Below are positions 38,035 to 47,148 of a DNA stretch of 64,000 nucleotides, one piece after another (the first letter of the stretch is position 1; each line of letters starts with the position of its first letter). The notes under the pieces were generated by a model that was given only the letters and a program-made list of their open reading frames with translations, was not told the origin of the DNA and searched no databases. Made by a program: the position numbers and the translations under genes. The stretch comes from Pseudomonas sp. MTM4 (GTDB lineage: Bacteria > Pseudomonadota > Gammaproteobacteria > Pseudomonadales > Pseudomonadaceae), in the NCBI RefSeq assembly GCF_019355055.1, contig NZ_CP048411.1, positions 2,631,501 to 2,695,500 of the forward strand, in the 5' to 3' direction.

Positions 38035-39366
38035 TCACACGACCTCGGCGGCAGCCGCCATCAATTGCTCGATCTCGGCGACGGCCTTGGGCACGCCGCC
38101 GGTGAGGATTTCGCAACCGGTGCGAGTCACCACCACATCATCTTCGATGCGTACGCCGATACCGCGCCATTTCTTCGCCACGTCCTGATTGTCGGCGGCG
38201 ATATAGATGCCAGGCTCGACGGTCATCGCCATGCCGGGCTCGAGCACGCGCCACTCGCCACCGACCTTGTAGTCGCCGACATCGTGTACGTCCATGCCCA
38301 GCCAGTGACCGGCGCGGTGCATGTAGAACGGCTTGTAGGCTTCGGCAGCAATCAACTCGTCGACATCACCTTCCAGCAGCCCCAACTCGACCAGCCCGGC
38401 GGTGATGACTTGAACGGTCGCCTCGTGCGCCTCGTTCCAGTGCTTGCCGGGCGCGATGTGCTTGAAGGCTTCTTCGTTGGCGGCCAGTACCAGCTCATAA
38501 ATGGCCTTCTGTTCGGGCGAGAAGCGGCCATTGACTGGAAACGTCCGGGTGATATCGCTGGCGTAACAATCGATTTCGCAGCCGGCATCGATCAGCACCA
38601 GATCGCCATCCTTGAGCGCGGCATCGTTCTCGCGATAATGCAGGATGCAGGCGTTCTTTCCGGCCGCGACGATCGAGCCGTACGCTGGCATCTTCGCCCC
38701 ACCCTTGCGGAACTCGTAATCCAGCTCCGCTTCCAGGTGGTATTCGTAGAGGCCGGCACGGCTGGCCTGCATGGCGCGGATATGGGCACGGGCGGAGATT
38801 TCAGCGGCGTGCTTCATCACTTTCACTTCGTTGGCCGACTTGTACAGACGCAAGTCGTGCAACAGATGATCGAGGGCGACGAACTCGTTCGGCGGCTGTG
38901 CACCCTGGCGAGCCTTGGAACGGATGGTGTTGATCCACTCCATCAAGCGGTGATCGAACTCCTGGTTGCTGCCAATGGCGTAATAGACGCGCGAACGACC
39001 CTCAATCAGGCCCGGCAGAATCTCGTCGATATCGCCGATGGGGAAGGCATCGTCCGCGCCGTATTCGGCGATGGCGCCATCCTGGCCGGCCCGCAAACCG
39101 TCCCACAACTCGCGAGCCGGGTCGCGCTCGCGACAGAACAACACGTACTCGCCATGCTCGCGACCGGGAATCAGCGCAATCACCGCTTCCGGCTCGGGAA
39201 AGCCGGAAAGGTACTGAAAATCACTGTCCTGGCGGTAGATGTGCTCGACATCGCGGTTGCGGATGTACATCGGCGCGGCCGGCAGGATCGCGATGCTGTT
39301 GGGTTCCATCTCCGCCATCAGCACCTTGCGCCGGCGGGCGTATTCCGATTTCGGGATGCGGGTCAT
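38035..39366 (-). CDS. pepP: Xaa-Pro aminopeptidase P
   Basis: The 443-residue protein has the PepP N-terminal domain and a C-terminal pita-bread metalloprotease fold. Metal ligands are seen in LVLIDAGCEIDCYASDITRTF (two Asp), HRAGHWLGMDVHD (His), VEPGIYI (Glu) and RIEDDVVV (Glu). It removes N-terminal residues preceding proline and uses two Mn ions. The start at 39366 matches the family. The gene order YgfB-family, pepP, ubiH matches that of E. coli and Pseudomonas. Confidence 0.95.
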   Translation of the reverse strand: MTRIPKSEYARRRKVLMAEMEPNSIAILPAAPMYIRNRDVEHIYRQDSDFQYLSGFPEPEAVIALIPGREHGEYVLFCRERDPARELWDGLRAGQDGAIAEYGADDAFPIGDIDEILPGLIEGRSRVYYAIGSNQEFDHRLMEWINTIRSKARQGAQPPNEFVALDHLLHDLRLYKSANEVKVMKHAAEISARAHIRAMQASRAGLYEYHLEAELDYEFRKGGAKMPAYGSIVAAGKNACILHYRENDAALKDGDLVLIDAGCEIDCYASDITRTFPVNGRFSPEQKAIYELVLAANEEAFKHIAPGKHWNEAHEATVQVITAGLVELGLLEGDVDELIAAEAYKPFYMHRAGHWLGMDVHDVGDYKVGGEWRVLEPGMAMTVEPGIYIAADNQDVAKKWRGIGVRIEDDVVVTRTGCEILTGGVPKAVAEIEQLMAAAAEVV

Positions 39367-39379
39367 GGGCGGACGGTCC

Positions 39380-39934
39380 TCAATGCAGGGAAGGCTTGGG
39401 TGCCGGCGGCACTGGCTTGGCGCACTCGGTGAACAACAGCAACGGCGCGACGCGCAGGTATTCCATGACCTCCATGTAATCGCTCTCACCATCTTCGGAC
39501 TCGTCCAGCGAATCCTGGATCTGCGCGATAGCGGCCAGATCCTGCAGGACTTCCATGGCCTCGCCGCTCAGCGCGCGATCACTGGCGACCAGGCCGAAGC
39601 CAGCCAGGAAACTCTGGCACCACTGGCCCAGGGCAAGCGCGCGCTCGGCGAGCGGCGCATCGTCCGACGGCAACAGCAAAACGATAGCGATGTCATCACC
39701 GGCGAGCTCGCCCTTGACCATCTCCTGCAGGCCGATGAGCGCTTGGCGCACCGATTCTTCGGGAGCGGAGCCGAGCAACTCGGCGGCATCGGCCAGCCAG
39801 GATTCGGAATCGAAACCAGCCCCGGCGCAGCTGCGCCCGAGCAGAAAGCCGTGCAGTTCGGCAGGTGTGACAGATTGAGCACTACTGGCCAGCAAGGTGG
39901 CGAAAGCAGCGTACGGCGAGTTCTGAATGGGCAT
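39380..39934 (-). CDS. UPF0149 (YgfB/YecA) family protein
   Basis: The 184-residue acidic helical protein ([74 protein letters not shown]) matches the YgfB family. In P. aeruginosa YgfB is reported to repress ampDh3 through the AlpA pathway. The start at 39934 gives family length. It stands 13 bases before pepP and is divergent from the zapA cluster. Confidence 0.9.
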   Translation of the reverse strand: MPIQNSPYAAFATLLASSAQSVTPAELHGFLLGRSCAGAGFDSESWLADAAELLGSAPEESVRQALIGLQEMVKGELAGDDIAIVLLLPSDDAPLAERALALGQWCQSFLAGFGLVASDRALSGEAMEVLQDLAAIAQIQDSLDESEDGESDYMEVMEYLRVAPLLLFTECAKPVPPAPKPSLH

Positions 39935-40058
39935 GGCGGCTAGGCGCGCGGCGGCGCTAATGTCTAGAATGAAGGCCTCGTATCCTAGCATCGGCACGCG
40001 AGCCAAGACCATCGAAGCCGGACTGCCCAACGCTCGCGCCATTTACCCCGGGAATCCC

Positions 40059-40268
40059 ATGGAAGACGCCGACCTGAAATTGCTGACCGCCAAGTTGGAA
40101 CAGCTGATTCAGCACATCGAGCAACTCAAGGCGCAGAATCGCTTGCTGCTTCACAGCGAGCAGACATGGCGCGAAGAGCGCGCTCATCTGATCGAGAAGA
40201 ACGAAATGGCGCGGGTGAAGGTCGAAGCGATGATTTCGCGCCTGAAAGCCCTGGAGCAGGACTCATGA
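40059..40268 (+). CDS. TIGR02449-type short coiled-coil protein
   Basis: The 69-residue, nearly all coiled-coil protein (LLTAKLEQLIQHIEQLKAQN, MARVKVEAMISRLKALEQDS) resembles the TIGR02449 family found immediately before zapA in Pseudomonas; such proteins resemble ZapB. The start at 40059 follows GGGA. Its stop overlaps the zapA start (ATGA). A cell-division role is inferred from context. Confidence 0.85.
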   Translation: MEDADLKLLTAKLEQLIQHIEQLKAQNRLLLHSEQTWREERAHLIEKNEMARVKVEAMISRLKALEQDS

Positions 40269-40582
40269 CCCAGCCGAACACCGTTACCGTGCACATCATG
40301 GACAAGGAATATTGCATTTCCTGCCCGCCCGAAGAACGCAGCAATCTTGAAGGCGCCGCCCACTACCTGGACCGCAAGATGCGTGAAATCCGTAGCAGCG
40401 GTAAAGTCATAGGCGCCGACCGCGTCGCCGTAATGGCTGCGCTCAACATCACACACGAGCTGCTTCACAAACACGATCGCCTCGATGCGGAAGCCAATAG
40501 TGCGCGTGAGCATGTGCGTGTTTTGCTGGAGCGGGTCGACAGCGCATTGGCCGCCGATCCAAACCCTTCCGGTAACCGATGA
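40265..40582 (+). CDS. zapA: Cell division protein ZapA
   Basis: The 105-residue protein has the ZapA pattern: NTVTVHIMDKEYCISCPPEERSNLEGAAHYLDRKMREIR, then a helical dimerisation stretch (VAVMAALNITHELL). It stabilises FtsZ filaments at the division ring. The start overlaps the preceding gene by four bases. 6S RNA and fau follow, the usual gammaproteobacterial order. Confidence 0.95.
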   Translation: MTQPNTVTVHIMDKEYCISCPPEERSNLEGAAHYLDRKMREIRSSGKVIGADRVAVMAALNITHELLHKHDRLDAEANSAREHVRVLLERVDSALAADPNPSGNR

Positions 40583-40611
40583 ACGGCAGGCAGATTGAGT
40601 TATAATCCCGG

Positions 40612-40793
40612 CAACTCCCTGGCATGTTCGCCAGTCGGCGATGACCCTCTCCCGATAAGCAACACCATGGAGGCTACACGTAGTGCCGGTGTGCATGTCC
40701 GCCTGACGGAAAGCCTTAAGGTACTCTGTAGTCGCCACCTTGAACTCTCGGGTTCAAGGGCCTACGCGGGCAGCGGCATGCTGGGGAGCCTTA
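40612..40793 (+). ncRNA. ssrS: 6S RNA
   Basis: The region between zapA and fau carries a TATAAT at 40601-40606 and then a sequence that matches the Pseudomonas 6S RNA as I remember it, including GTGCATGTCCGCCTGACGGAA and CACCTTGAACTCTCGGGTTC. The outer ends pair (GGC..CTCCC.GGCATG with CATGCTGGGGAGCC), as expected for the closing stem. It binds RNA polymerase sigma-70 and acts as a template mimic. The ends are estimated to a few bases. Confidence 0.92.
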
Positions 40794-40797
40794 TTTC

Positions 40798-41400
40798 ATG
40801 ATCGTAGCCACCGGCCTTTCACGCCCGGCGCTGCGACGCCAACTGCGGCAAGCGCGCCGTCAGCTTTCTCCCATCCAACAACGCCAGGCTGCGAAGAATC
40901 TCTATCGACAGCTGGCCCAGCACCCACTGTTTCGTCGCGCCCGCCACATCGCGCTTTATTTGCCCAACGACGGCGAAATCGATCCTCGTGCGCTTTTGCT
41001 GGAAGCGCAGCGCCGCGGCAAGGCGACTTATCTACCCGTATTGAACGCCTGGCCGCGCACCCGCATGGCCTTCCAGCGCATCAAGCCGAACGAGCATCTG
41101 AAGCCGAACCGTTTCGGCATTGCCGAGCCGGGTTTTCGGCCCGCACGGCAGCGACCGATCTGGACGCTCGATGTGGTGCTGATGCCATTGGTGGGATTCG
41201 ACGAGCACGGCGGTCGCTTGGGGATGGGGGGCGGTTTTTACGATCGCAGCCTGGCGTATCGTAGCAGGCGCAAAAATGGTCACAAACCGACGCTATTGGG
41301 GCTCGCCCATGATTGCCAGAAAGTCGACCGACTTCCTCTTGCTCGCTGGGATGTGCCGCTGCAAGCGACAGTGACGGACCAGGGCTGGTATGCGAAGTGA
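40798..41400 (+). CDS. fau: 5-formyltetrahydrofolate cyclo-ligase
   Basis: The 200-residue protein has the family start (SRPALRRQLRQARRQLSP), the nucleotide-binding YLPNDGEIDPRAL and the C-terminal ...DVVLMPLVGFDEHGGRLGMGGGFYDRSLAY. It converts 5-formyl-THF to 5,10-methenyl-THF with ATP. The gene lies directly downstream of 6S RNA, as in E. coli ssrS-ygfA, and probably shares its transcript. Confidence 0.95.
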   Translation: MIVATGLSRPALRRQLRQARRQLSPIQQRQAAKNLYRQLAQHPLFRRARHIALYLPNDGEIDPRALLLEAQRRGKATYLPVLNAWPRTRMAFQRIKPNEHLKPNRFGIAEPGFRPARQRPIWTLDVVLMPLVGFDEHGGRLGMGGGFYDRSLAYRSRRKNGHKPTLLGLAHDCQKVDRLPLARWDVPLQATVTDQGWYAK

Positions 41401-41452
41401 AACGGAAGGCATTGAAACTGGGGCAACGGCCGCATCCATGCGGCCCATCGAA

Positions 41453-41602
41453 TCAGCGCTGGAGTTGTTGCGAGTGGCTGATCGGCACCATCGAAGAACT
41501 GTCATCCGGTCGTTCCCATAATCCCTGGGTATAGCCCGTAGTTACGACGCCGAGACCGAAAATCAGCACCAGGACCCAAAGAATATCTGGTTTGCGTTTC
41601 AT
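41453..41602 (-). CDS. Conserved 49-residue single-TM protein
   Basis: The protein begins MKRKPDILWVLVLIFGLGVV and goes on TTGYTQGLWERPDDSSSMVPISHSQQLQR. The basic start and one hydrophobic helix (about 8-20) predict an inner-membrane peptide. GGAGG stands nine bases before the ATG. I believe near-identical short genes lie beside fau in other Pseudomonas, but cannot confirm. Function unknown. Confidence 0.75.
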   Translation of the reverse strand: MKRKPDILWVLVLIFGLGVVTTGYTQGLWERPDDSSSMVPISHSQQLQR

Positions 41603-41796
41603 AGTATTTCGCCTCCCCCTGCCAGGCGAATAGTTGCCGTCGAGTCAGTATCGTTTTCGTTTTCCAGACTCGACAATGCCCATCTCAAGCGCGGCATTCT
41701 CCGCCAAGCCCCGGCGCAGCGCAAACAGCCCTGCGACCGGTTGTCGGGGAATGGCGTCAAGAACCCTTCCGAACGAAATTGACATGAGCAAAGACC

Positions 41797-42246
41797 ATGC
41801 CGTACTGGCTGATGAAGTCCGAACCCGATGAGTTTTCAATTCAGGATCTGCAGCAACTAGGGACGGGGCGCTGGGATGGCGTTCGCAACTACCAGGCCCG
41901 CAACTTCCTGCGCCAGATGGCCGAAGGTGACTGTTTCTTCTTCTATCACTCGAGTTGCGCAACGCCAGGCATCGCTGGAATCGGCAGCATCACGCGCGCG
42001 GCCTACCCAGACCCGACCGCGCTCGACGCGCAAAGCCCTTACTTCGACGCCAAGGCCAACGAGGCGAAGAACCCCTGGAACGCAGTCGATGTCGGCTTCG
42101 TCGAATGCTTCGCCGCCACGCTTACGCTGCCTCGGCTGAAGGCGGTACCGGCGCTCGCGCAAATGCCGCTGGTGCAGAAGGGCAGTCGGCTCTCGGTGAT
42201 GCCCGTCAGCGAGAGCGAGTGGCAAACCATCCTGGCGATGCGCTGA
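41797..42246 (+). CDS. EVE-domain protein
   Basis: The 149-residue protein begins PYWLMKSEPDEFSIQDLQQ and contains RWDGVRNYQARNFLRQM and CFFFYHSS, the EVE (PUA-like) pattern of thymocyte nuclear protein 1 homologues. EVE domains bind modified bases such as 5-methyl- or 5-hydroxymethylcytosine; in bacteria the role is open. It is convergent with the FliL-like gene, 22 bases apart. Confidence 0.92.
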   Translation: MPYWLMKSEPDEFSIQDLQQLGTGRWDGVRNYQARNFLRQMAEGDCFFFYHSSCATPGIAGIGSITRAAYPDPTALDAQSPYFDAKANEAKNPWNAVDVGFVECFAATLTLPRLKAVPALAQMPLVQKGSRLSVMPVSESEWQTILAMR

Positions 42247-42268
42247 GCCAGACGGCCCGTTGCGGCGG

Positions 42269-42679
42269 CTATTGAACGATCAGGTTGTTGAACAGCAGAT
42301 CGTCCACCAGCGGCTTGCCTTCTTCCTGCGTGAGGACCGCCTGCACCTGCTTGAGCGCTTCCTGCCGAAGGGCCTCCTTGGCCTCGACCGTCGAGAGGCT
42401 GGCATCGGTCTGCTGCGAAAACAGCGTCACCAACTGGTTGCGGATCAATGGCTCGTGATGCTTGACCTTGGCTTCCGCCTCAGCGCCGCTGACGCGCAAC
42501 GCAATATCGGCCTTGTAATACTTCAGCCTGCCATCAGAGCCGTAGTTACCCACCAACGCAGGCACCAGCGCGTAATAAATGGTTTTCACCGCCGCCGCAT
42601 CGGCGTCGGCTTCGGATGTTTCCGCAAGCGCCGGCAGCGCCATGCAAAGAGCGAGAACTACAGAAAGAATGCGCGTCAC
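42269..42679 (-). CDS. FliL-like periplasmic protein
   Basis: The 136-residue protein has a signal peptide (cleavage near ALA-ETSEAD). The rest (YYALVPALVGNYG, LKYYKADIALRVSG, AKVKHHEPLIRNQLVTLFSQQ, EALKQVQAVLTQEEGKP, VDDLLFNNLIVQ) fits the C-terminal domain of FliL, without the TM anchor and linker. It is away from any flagellar operon. GTG at 42679 is chosen because GGAG lies eight bases before it. It may act on another rotary or stator-like system; function unknown. Confidence 0.8.
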   Translation of the reverse strand: MTRILSVVLALCMALPALAETSEADADAAAVKTIYYALVPALVGNYGSDGRLKYYKADIALRVSGAEAEAKVKHHEPLIRNQLVTLFSQQTDASLSTVEAKEALRQEALKQVQAVLTQEEGKPLVDDLLFNNLIVQ

Positions 42680-42853
42680 GGGGGTTACTCCAAGGGATAC
42701 GCCGCCAGCATAACCAGTGCCCGGCACAGACCCAAGCCTGGCCTTATGTATCGCCATCAGGGCGGACCATGCTCATTGCACCACGCGTGCAGACTTCTAG
42801 ACTGATCCCACATCTAAACGGCCACGCTCAGCCAAACGACAAAAGGAAACCTG

Positions 42854-43831
42854 ATGAAAGCTGTCCTGTGCAAAGAGTTCGGCCCGGCCGAAAACCTCGT
42901 CATCGAAGAAGCCGCCAGCCCGCAGATCAAAAAAGGCGAGGTACTGCTCGACGTGCATGCCGCCGGCGTCAACTTCCCGGACACGCTGATGATCGAAGGC
43001 AAATATCAGTTCAAGCCGCCGTTTCCGTTTTCACCGGGTGGCGAGGCTGCGGGTGTCGTCGCCGCCGTCGGCGAGAAGGTCACCCATCTGAAGGTCGGTG
43101 ACCGCGTCATGGGCCTGACAGGCTGGGGCAGCTTTGCCGAGCAGGTTGCCGTGCCGGGTAACAACGTATTGCCGATTCCTCCAGAGATGAATTTCGAGAC
43201 GGCGGCAGCCTTCAGCATGACCTACGGCACCTCGATGCACGCACTGACTCAGCGCGCCAACCTGCAACCCGGAGAGACGCTTCTGGTGCTGGGCGCATCG
43301 GGCGGCGTCGGATTGGCGGCTGTGGAGATCGGCAAGGCGATGGGGGCGAAGGTCATCGCCGCCGCTTCCACTGCCGAGAAACTCGAAATCGCAAAAAAGG
43401 CAGGCGCCGACGAGCTGATCAATTACACCGAGACCAGCCTCAAGGATCGTCTGAAAGAACTCACCGGCGGCCAGGGCGTGGACGTGATCTACGACCCGGT
43501 AGGCGGCAAGCTGTTCGAAGAGGCTTTCCGCAGCATTGCCTGGAACGGCCGCATGCTGGTGGTCGGTTTTGCCGCAGGAGATATCCCCTCGCTGCCAGCG
43601 AATCTACCGCTGCTCAAGGGTGCTTCGCTGATAGGCGTGTTCTGGGGCAGCTTCGCGCAGCGCCAGCCGCATGACAACGCGGCCAACTTCCGTCAACTGT
43701 TCGCCTGGCATGCCGAAGGCAAGCTCAAGCCTCTGGTCTCGCAGACTTTCGCGCTGGAGCAAACCGCTGACGCGATCAATACCCTGGCCCAGCGCCGAGC
43801 TGTTGGCAAACTGGTCGTGAAGGTGCGTTAA
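42854..43831 (+). CDS. NADPH:quinone oxidoreductase (MDR family)
   Basis: The 325-residue medium-chain dehydrogenase/reductase has a GroES-like domain (AGVNFPDTLMIEGKYQFKPP, FSPGGEAAGVVAAVG) and a nucleotide-binding domain with LGASGGVGLAAVEIGKAMGA. Structural zinc cysteines are absent, which points to the zinc-free quinone oxidoreductase branch. The substrate is unknown; quinones or enoyl-CoA-like compounds are possible. AAGGAAA precedes the ATG. Confidence 0.85.
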   Translation: MKAVLCKEFGPAENLVIEEAASPQIKKGEVLLDVHAAGVNFPDTLMIEGKYQFKPPFPFSPGGEAAGVVAAVGEKVTHLKVGDRVMGLTGWGSFAEQVAVPGNNVLPIPPEMNFETAAAFSMTYGTSMHALTQRANLQPGETLLVLGASGGVGLAAVEIGKAMGAKVIAAASTAEKLEIAKKAGADELINYTETSLKDRLKELTGGQGVDVIYDPVGGKLFEEAFRSIAWNGRMLVVGFAAGDIPSLPANLPLLKGASLIGVFWGSFAQRQPHDNAANFRQLFAWHAEGKLKPLVSQTFALEQTADAINTLAQRRAVGKLVVKVR

Positions 43832-43852
43832 CGCGAATTGGAAACAAGCGTA

Positions 43853-43877
43853 GGGTGGATGTCGTGTACATCCACCC
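43853..43877. repeat. REP-like palindrome between quinone reductase and secB
   Basis: GGGTGGATGT and ACATCCACCC form a ten-base inverted repeat around CGTGT, preceded by GTA so that the 5' end reads GTAGGGTGG. It lies between two convergent gene ends. It shares this end with repeats at 27913 and 53251. Confidence 0.8.
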
Positions 43878-43907
43878 GGGCTGCTGCAGAGTGAAGCGAG
43901 GGAGCTA

Positions 43908-44402
43908 TCAGTGGGCAGTAACCGGAGCGTCACCGCCCTGTTGCATGCGAGCCATTTCCTGAGCGTAGAGCGCGTCGAAGTTCACCGGTGCCAACATCAG
44001 CGCCGGGAACGAGCCACGCGTCACCAGGCTGTCCATTGCTTCGCGGGCATAGGGGAACAGGATGTTCGGGCAGAAGGCGCCCAAGGTGTGGCTCATGGCC
44101 TGGGCTTCGAGGCCCTTGATCAGGAAGATGCCGGCCTGCTGAACCTCGGCGATGAAGGCCACTTCCTCACCGGTCTTGACGGTCACTGACAGCGTCAGCA
44201 CAACCTCATGGAAGTCGTTTTCGAGCGACTTCTGCTTGGTGTTCAGATCCAGCGCAACGCTCGGATTCCACTCCTGACGGAAGATCTCCGGGCTTTTGGG
44301 CGCCTCGAAGGAGAGGTCACGGACATAGATCCGCTGCAGGGAAAACTGCGCGCCCTGCTCTTCCTGACCAGCAGCCGCGCCGTTGTTTGCTTGTTCAGTC
44401 AT
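43908..44402 (-). CDS. secB: Protein-export chaperone SecB
   Basis: The 164-residue protein has the SecB core: [88 protein letters not shown]. It is a tetrameric cytosolic chaperone that keeps secretory proteins unfolded and hands them to SecA. It follows grxC on the same strand by 86 bases. Confidence 0.97.
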   Translation of the reverse strand: MTEQANNGAAAGQEEQGAQFSLQRIYVRDLSFEAPKSPEIFRQEWNPSVALDLNTKQKSLENDFHEVVLTLSVTVKTGEEVAFIAEVQQAGIFLIKGLEAQAMSHTLGAFCPNILFPYAREAMDSLVTRGSFPALMLAPVNFDALYAQEMARMQQGGDAPVTAH

Positions 44403-44488
44403 GTGAAACCTTCTTGTTGTGCATGTCGTGTGGTAATCGCCCTGTCAGCACCGACGCTCGTCGGCCGTCCGACAGGCCTGAAATCGGA

Positions 44489-44743
44489 TCATGCCTGCAG
44501 CATCGCATCCAGCCGCCCTGCCCGCTCCAGCGCGTGCAGTTCATCGCAGCCGCCGACATGCGCATCGCCTATCCATATCTGCGGTACAGAGGTACGTCCG
44601 GCCTTGCTTGCCATTTCCGAGCGCAATGCGGGTTTGCCGTCGACGGCAATTTCCTCGTAACTGACGCCCTTGCGATCGAGCAGACCCTTGGCTCGAATGC
44701 AGAACGGGCACCAGGCGGTGGTATAGATGACGACTTTAGGCAT
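44489..44743 (-). CDS. grxC: Glutaredoxin 3
   Basis: The 84-residue protein has the catalytic CPFC at 12-15 (YTTAWCPFC), cis-Pro TSVPQIWIGD and GGCDEL, the GrxC pattern. It uses glutathione to reduce disulfides and glutathione mixed disulfides. The start is two bases after the rhodanese-like gene, which suggests one operon with secB. Confidence 0.96.
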   Translation of the reverse strand: MPKVVIYTTAWCPFCIRAKGLLDRKGVSYEEIAVDGKPALRSEMASKAGRTSVPQIWIGDAHVGGCDELHALERAGRLDAMLQA

Positions 44744-44745
44744 AG

Positions 44746-45159
44746 TTACTTGACCACTGGCAGATTCTCGCCGCGCCAGCTGGAAATCCCTCCGGACAGC
44801 TTGGCGGCATTGAAGCCTGCCTTCTGCAGCTCACGGCAGGCCGTTCCGGCGTGCTGACCCATGGCATCGACGACGACGATCGTCTTGGCCTTGTGCTTTT
44901 CCAGCTCGCCTACTCGGCTGACCAGCTTCTCGTAGGGAATGTTCAATGAATCGACGATGTGGCCGGCATCGAACTCCTTCTTAGCGCGCACGTCCAACAC
45001 CACGCCTTCGTCGCGGTTGACCAGAGCGGTCAGCTCGCGATTGCTCAGACTTTTGCCGCCTTTACGCGCTTCGGTGACAGCTAAGAGAACCAGCAGCACC
45101 AGAAAGATGCTGACTAGAACATAGTGGTTAGAGACAAATTCAATCAGGTTAGCGACCAT
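44746..45159 (-). CDS. Membrane-anchored YibN-type rhodanese-like protein
   Basis: The 137-residue protein has an N-terminal TM helix (about 9-27, NHYVLVSIFLVLLVLLAVTEA) and a cytoplasmic rhodanese domain (VVLDVRAKKEFDAGHIVDSLNIPY). Where active rhodaneses carry the catalytic Cys loop, this one reads VVVDAMGQHAGTACREL, so the nucleophile is missing at the usual place, as in E. coli YibN. It is thus probably not a sulfurtransferase. It heads the grxC-secB group. Confidence 0.88.
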   Translation of the reverse strand: MVANLIEFVSNHYVLVSIFLVLLVLLAVTEARKGGKSLSNRELTALVNRDEGVVLDVRAKKEFDAGHIVDSLNIPYEKLVSRVGELEKHKAKTIVVVDAMGQHAGTACRELQKAGFNAAKLSGGISSWRGENLPVVK

Positions 45160-45486
45160 CAAAAGGGTACCCGGAGGATAAAATGCGGGCCAGTATACAC
45201 AGCCCCTCTCCCAGGCTGAACCCTGCTGCAAGCCGCTGAAAAATGTCGCAATCGGTGGCTAGACCGGGCGAAACGACCGTTGAATGACAGCTCCCGGCTG
45301 GCCCGAAGGGCTGGCTTTAGCGAGTAGAGAGTCAAAACGCGCAGTGTCGCCATGAGCGTTCGGAGCTCACTCGACGCTGCGTAGCCGAGCGCAGTGATCC
45401 TTTAACGGCCTGCCAATCGTGACCATAAACCGGCCAATCAGTAGACTGGCCACCATTTTTGCGCCCTCGTACAAGGAGCCAAGTAG

Positions 45487-47025
45487 ATGCCCGCCGCGCC
45501 CAAACCTCTCGTATTGATGATTCTCGACGGCTTCGGACATAGCGACAGCCCGGAATTCAACGCTATCCACGCTGCTAACAAGCCCGTCTATGACCGCTTG
45601 CGCGCGACGCAGCCGCACGGATTGATCTCTGGCAGCGGCATGGACGTCGGTCTGCCGGACGGCCAGATGGGCAACTCCGAGGTGGGCCACATGAATCTGG
45701 GCGCGGGCCGCGTGGTGTATCAGGATTTCACCCGCGTCACCAAATCCATCCGCGATGGCGATTTCTTCGAAAACCCGAACATCTGCGCAGCGGTCGACAA
45801 GGCCGTGGCTGCCAACAAGGCGGTGCATATCCTCGGCCTGCTCTCCGACGGCGGCGTCCATAGCCATCAGGATCATCTGGTCGCCATGGCCGAGCTGGCG
45901 GCCAAGCGCGGCGCCGAGAATATCTACCTGCACGCGTTCCTCGACGGTCGCGACACCCCGCCAAAAAGCGCACAGCACTCGATCGAACTGTTACAGGGCA
46001 CCTTCACCCGCCTGGGCAAAGGCCGCATCGCCAGCCTGATTGGCCGCTATTTCGCCATGGATCGGGACAACCGCTGGGATCGCGTCCAGCAGGCCTACAA
46101 CCTGATCGTCGAGGGCGCCGCGGCTTATCGCTCCGACTACGCGGTGGACGGCCTGATCGCCGCCTACGAGCGCGGCGAAAGCGACGAGTTCGTCAAAGCC
46201 ACCGGCATCGGCGAGCCGGTACGCGTGGAAGACGGCGATGCCGTGGTGTTCATGAACTTCCGTGCCGACCGGGCCCGCGAACTGACCCGCTGCTTCGTCG
46301 AGCCCGGTTTCAACGAGTTCCAGCGTGTCCGAGCCCCGCAGCTGGCCGGTTTCGTCATGCTCACCCAGTACGCCGCAAGCATTCCCGCACCGTCCGCCTT
46401 CGCGCCGGAAGCGCTGACCAATGTGCTGGGTGAATACCTGGCGAACAACGGCAAGACCCAGCTGCGCATCGCCGAGACCGAGAAATACGCGCACGTCACC
46501 TTCTTCTTCTCCGGCGGCCGCGAAGAACCCTTTTCCGGCGAAGAACGCATTCTCATTCCGTCGCCACAGGTCGCCACCTATGACCTGCAACCGGAAATGA
46601 GCGCACCTGAGGTGACCGATCGCATCGTTGATGCCATCGAGAACCAGCGCCACGACGTGATCATCGTCAACTACGCCAACGGCGACATGGTCGGCCATAC
46701 CGGCGTGTTCGATGCCGCGGTGAAGGCTGTCGAATGTCTGGACAAGTGCATCGGACGCATCGTCGAAGCACTGGACAAGGTGGGCGGCGAGGCGCTGATC
46801 ACGGCCGATCACGGCAACGTCGAGCAGATGGAAGACGCCATGACCGGCCAGGCTCACACCGCCCACACCTGCGAACCGGTACCGTTCATTTATTACGGCA
46901 AGCGCAACCTGACGATCCGCGAAGGCGGCGTGCTCGCCGATGTGGCCCCGACCATGCTGACGCTGCTCGGCCTGCCAGTGCCAGCGGAGATGACCGGGCG
47001 CTCGATCGTCGAACTGAAAGACTGA
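45487..47025 (+). CDS. gpmI: 2,3-bisphosphoglycerate-independent phosphoglycerate mutase
   Basis: The 512-residue alkaline-phosphatase-superfamily enzyme has the metal site [11 protein letters not shown], the phosphoserine S64 in [15 protein letters not shown], and [11 protein letters not shown]. It interconverts 3- and 2-phosphoglycerate in glycolysis using two Mn ions. AAGGAG precedes the start. It leads the gpmI-envC-ctpA-yibQ row. Confidence 0.97.
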   Translation: MPAAPKPLVLMILDGFGHSDSPEFNAIHAANKPVYDRLRATQPHGLISGSGMDVGLPDGQMGNSEVGHMNLGAGRVVYQDFTRVTKSIRDGDFFENPNICAAVDKAVAANKAVHILGLLSDGGVHSHQDHLVAMAELAAKRGAENIYLHAFLDGRDTPPKSAQHSIELLQGTFTRLGKGRIASLIGRYFAMDRDNRWDRVQQAYNLIVEGAAAYRSDYAVDGLIAAYERGESDEFVKATGIGEPVRVEDGDAVVFMNFRADRARELTRCFVEPGFNEFQRVRAPQLAGFVMLTQYAASIPAPSAFAPEALTNVLGEYLANNGKTQLRIAETEKYAHVTFFFSGGREEPFSGEERILIPSPQVATYDLQPEMSAPEVTDRIVDAIENQRHDVIIVNYANGDMVGHTGVFDAAVKAVECLDKCIGRIVEALDKVGGEALITADHGNVEQMEDAMTGQAHTAHTCEPVPFIYYGKRNLTIREGGVLADVAPTMLTLLGLPVPAEMTGRSIVELKD

Positions 47026-47028
47026 AGG

Positions 47029-47104
47029 GCTGGAAGCTGGAAGCTGGAAGCTGGAAGCCAAGCTCTTGCTTCCAGCTTAGGCTTCAAGCTTCCGGCTGCT
47101 TTTT
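47029..47104 (+). repeat. Tandem heptamer GCTGGAA x4 with inverted copies and T-run
   Basis: Four exact copies of GCTGGAA lie at 47029-47056, then GCC, then the inverse GCTTCCAGCTT, a further CAAGCTTCC, and GGCTGCTTTTTT. The text can fold into a long stem ending in a U-tract, so it may work as the gpmI terminator. Its build parallels the CTGCAAG element at 34307. Confidence 0.75.
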
Positions 47105-47148
47105 TAGGCATACTACGGCGGTCGTTGATCGCTCGGTTACACCCTCTC

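Noticed and set aside
38065..39432. 455-codon frame antisense to pepP
   Set aside because: Fully inside pepP on the other strand; no recognisable protein.
44746..45159. Active thiosulfate sulfurtransferase
   Set aside because: The catalytic cysteine position is not a cysteine.
45991..47061. 356-codon frame antisense to gpmI
   Set aside because: Shadow frame without start signals.
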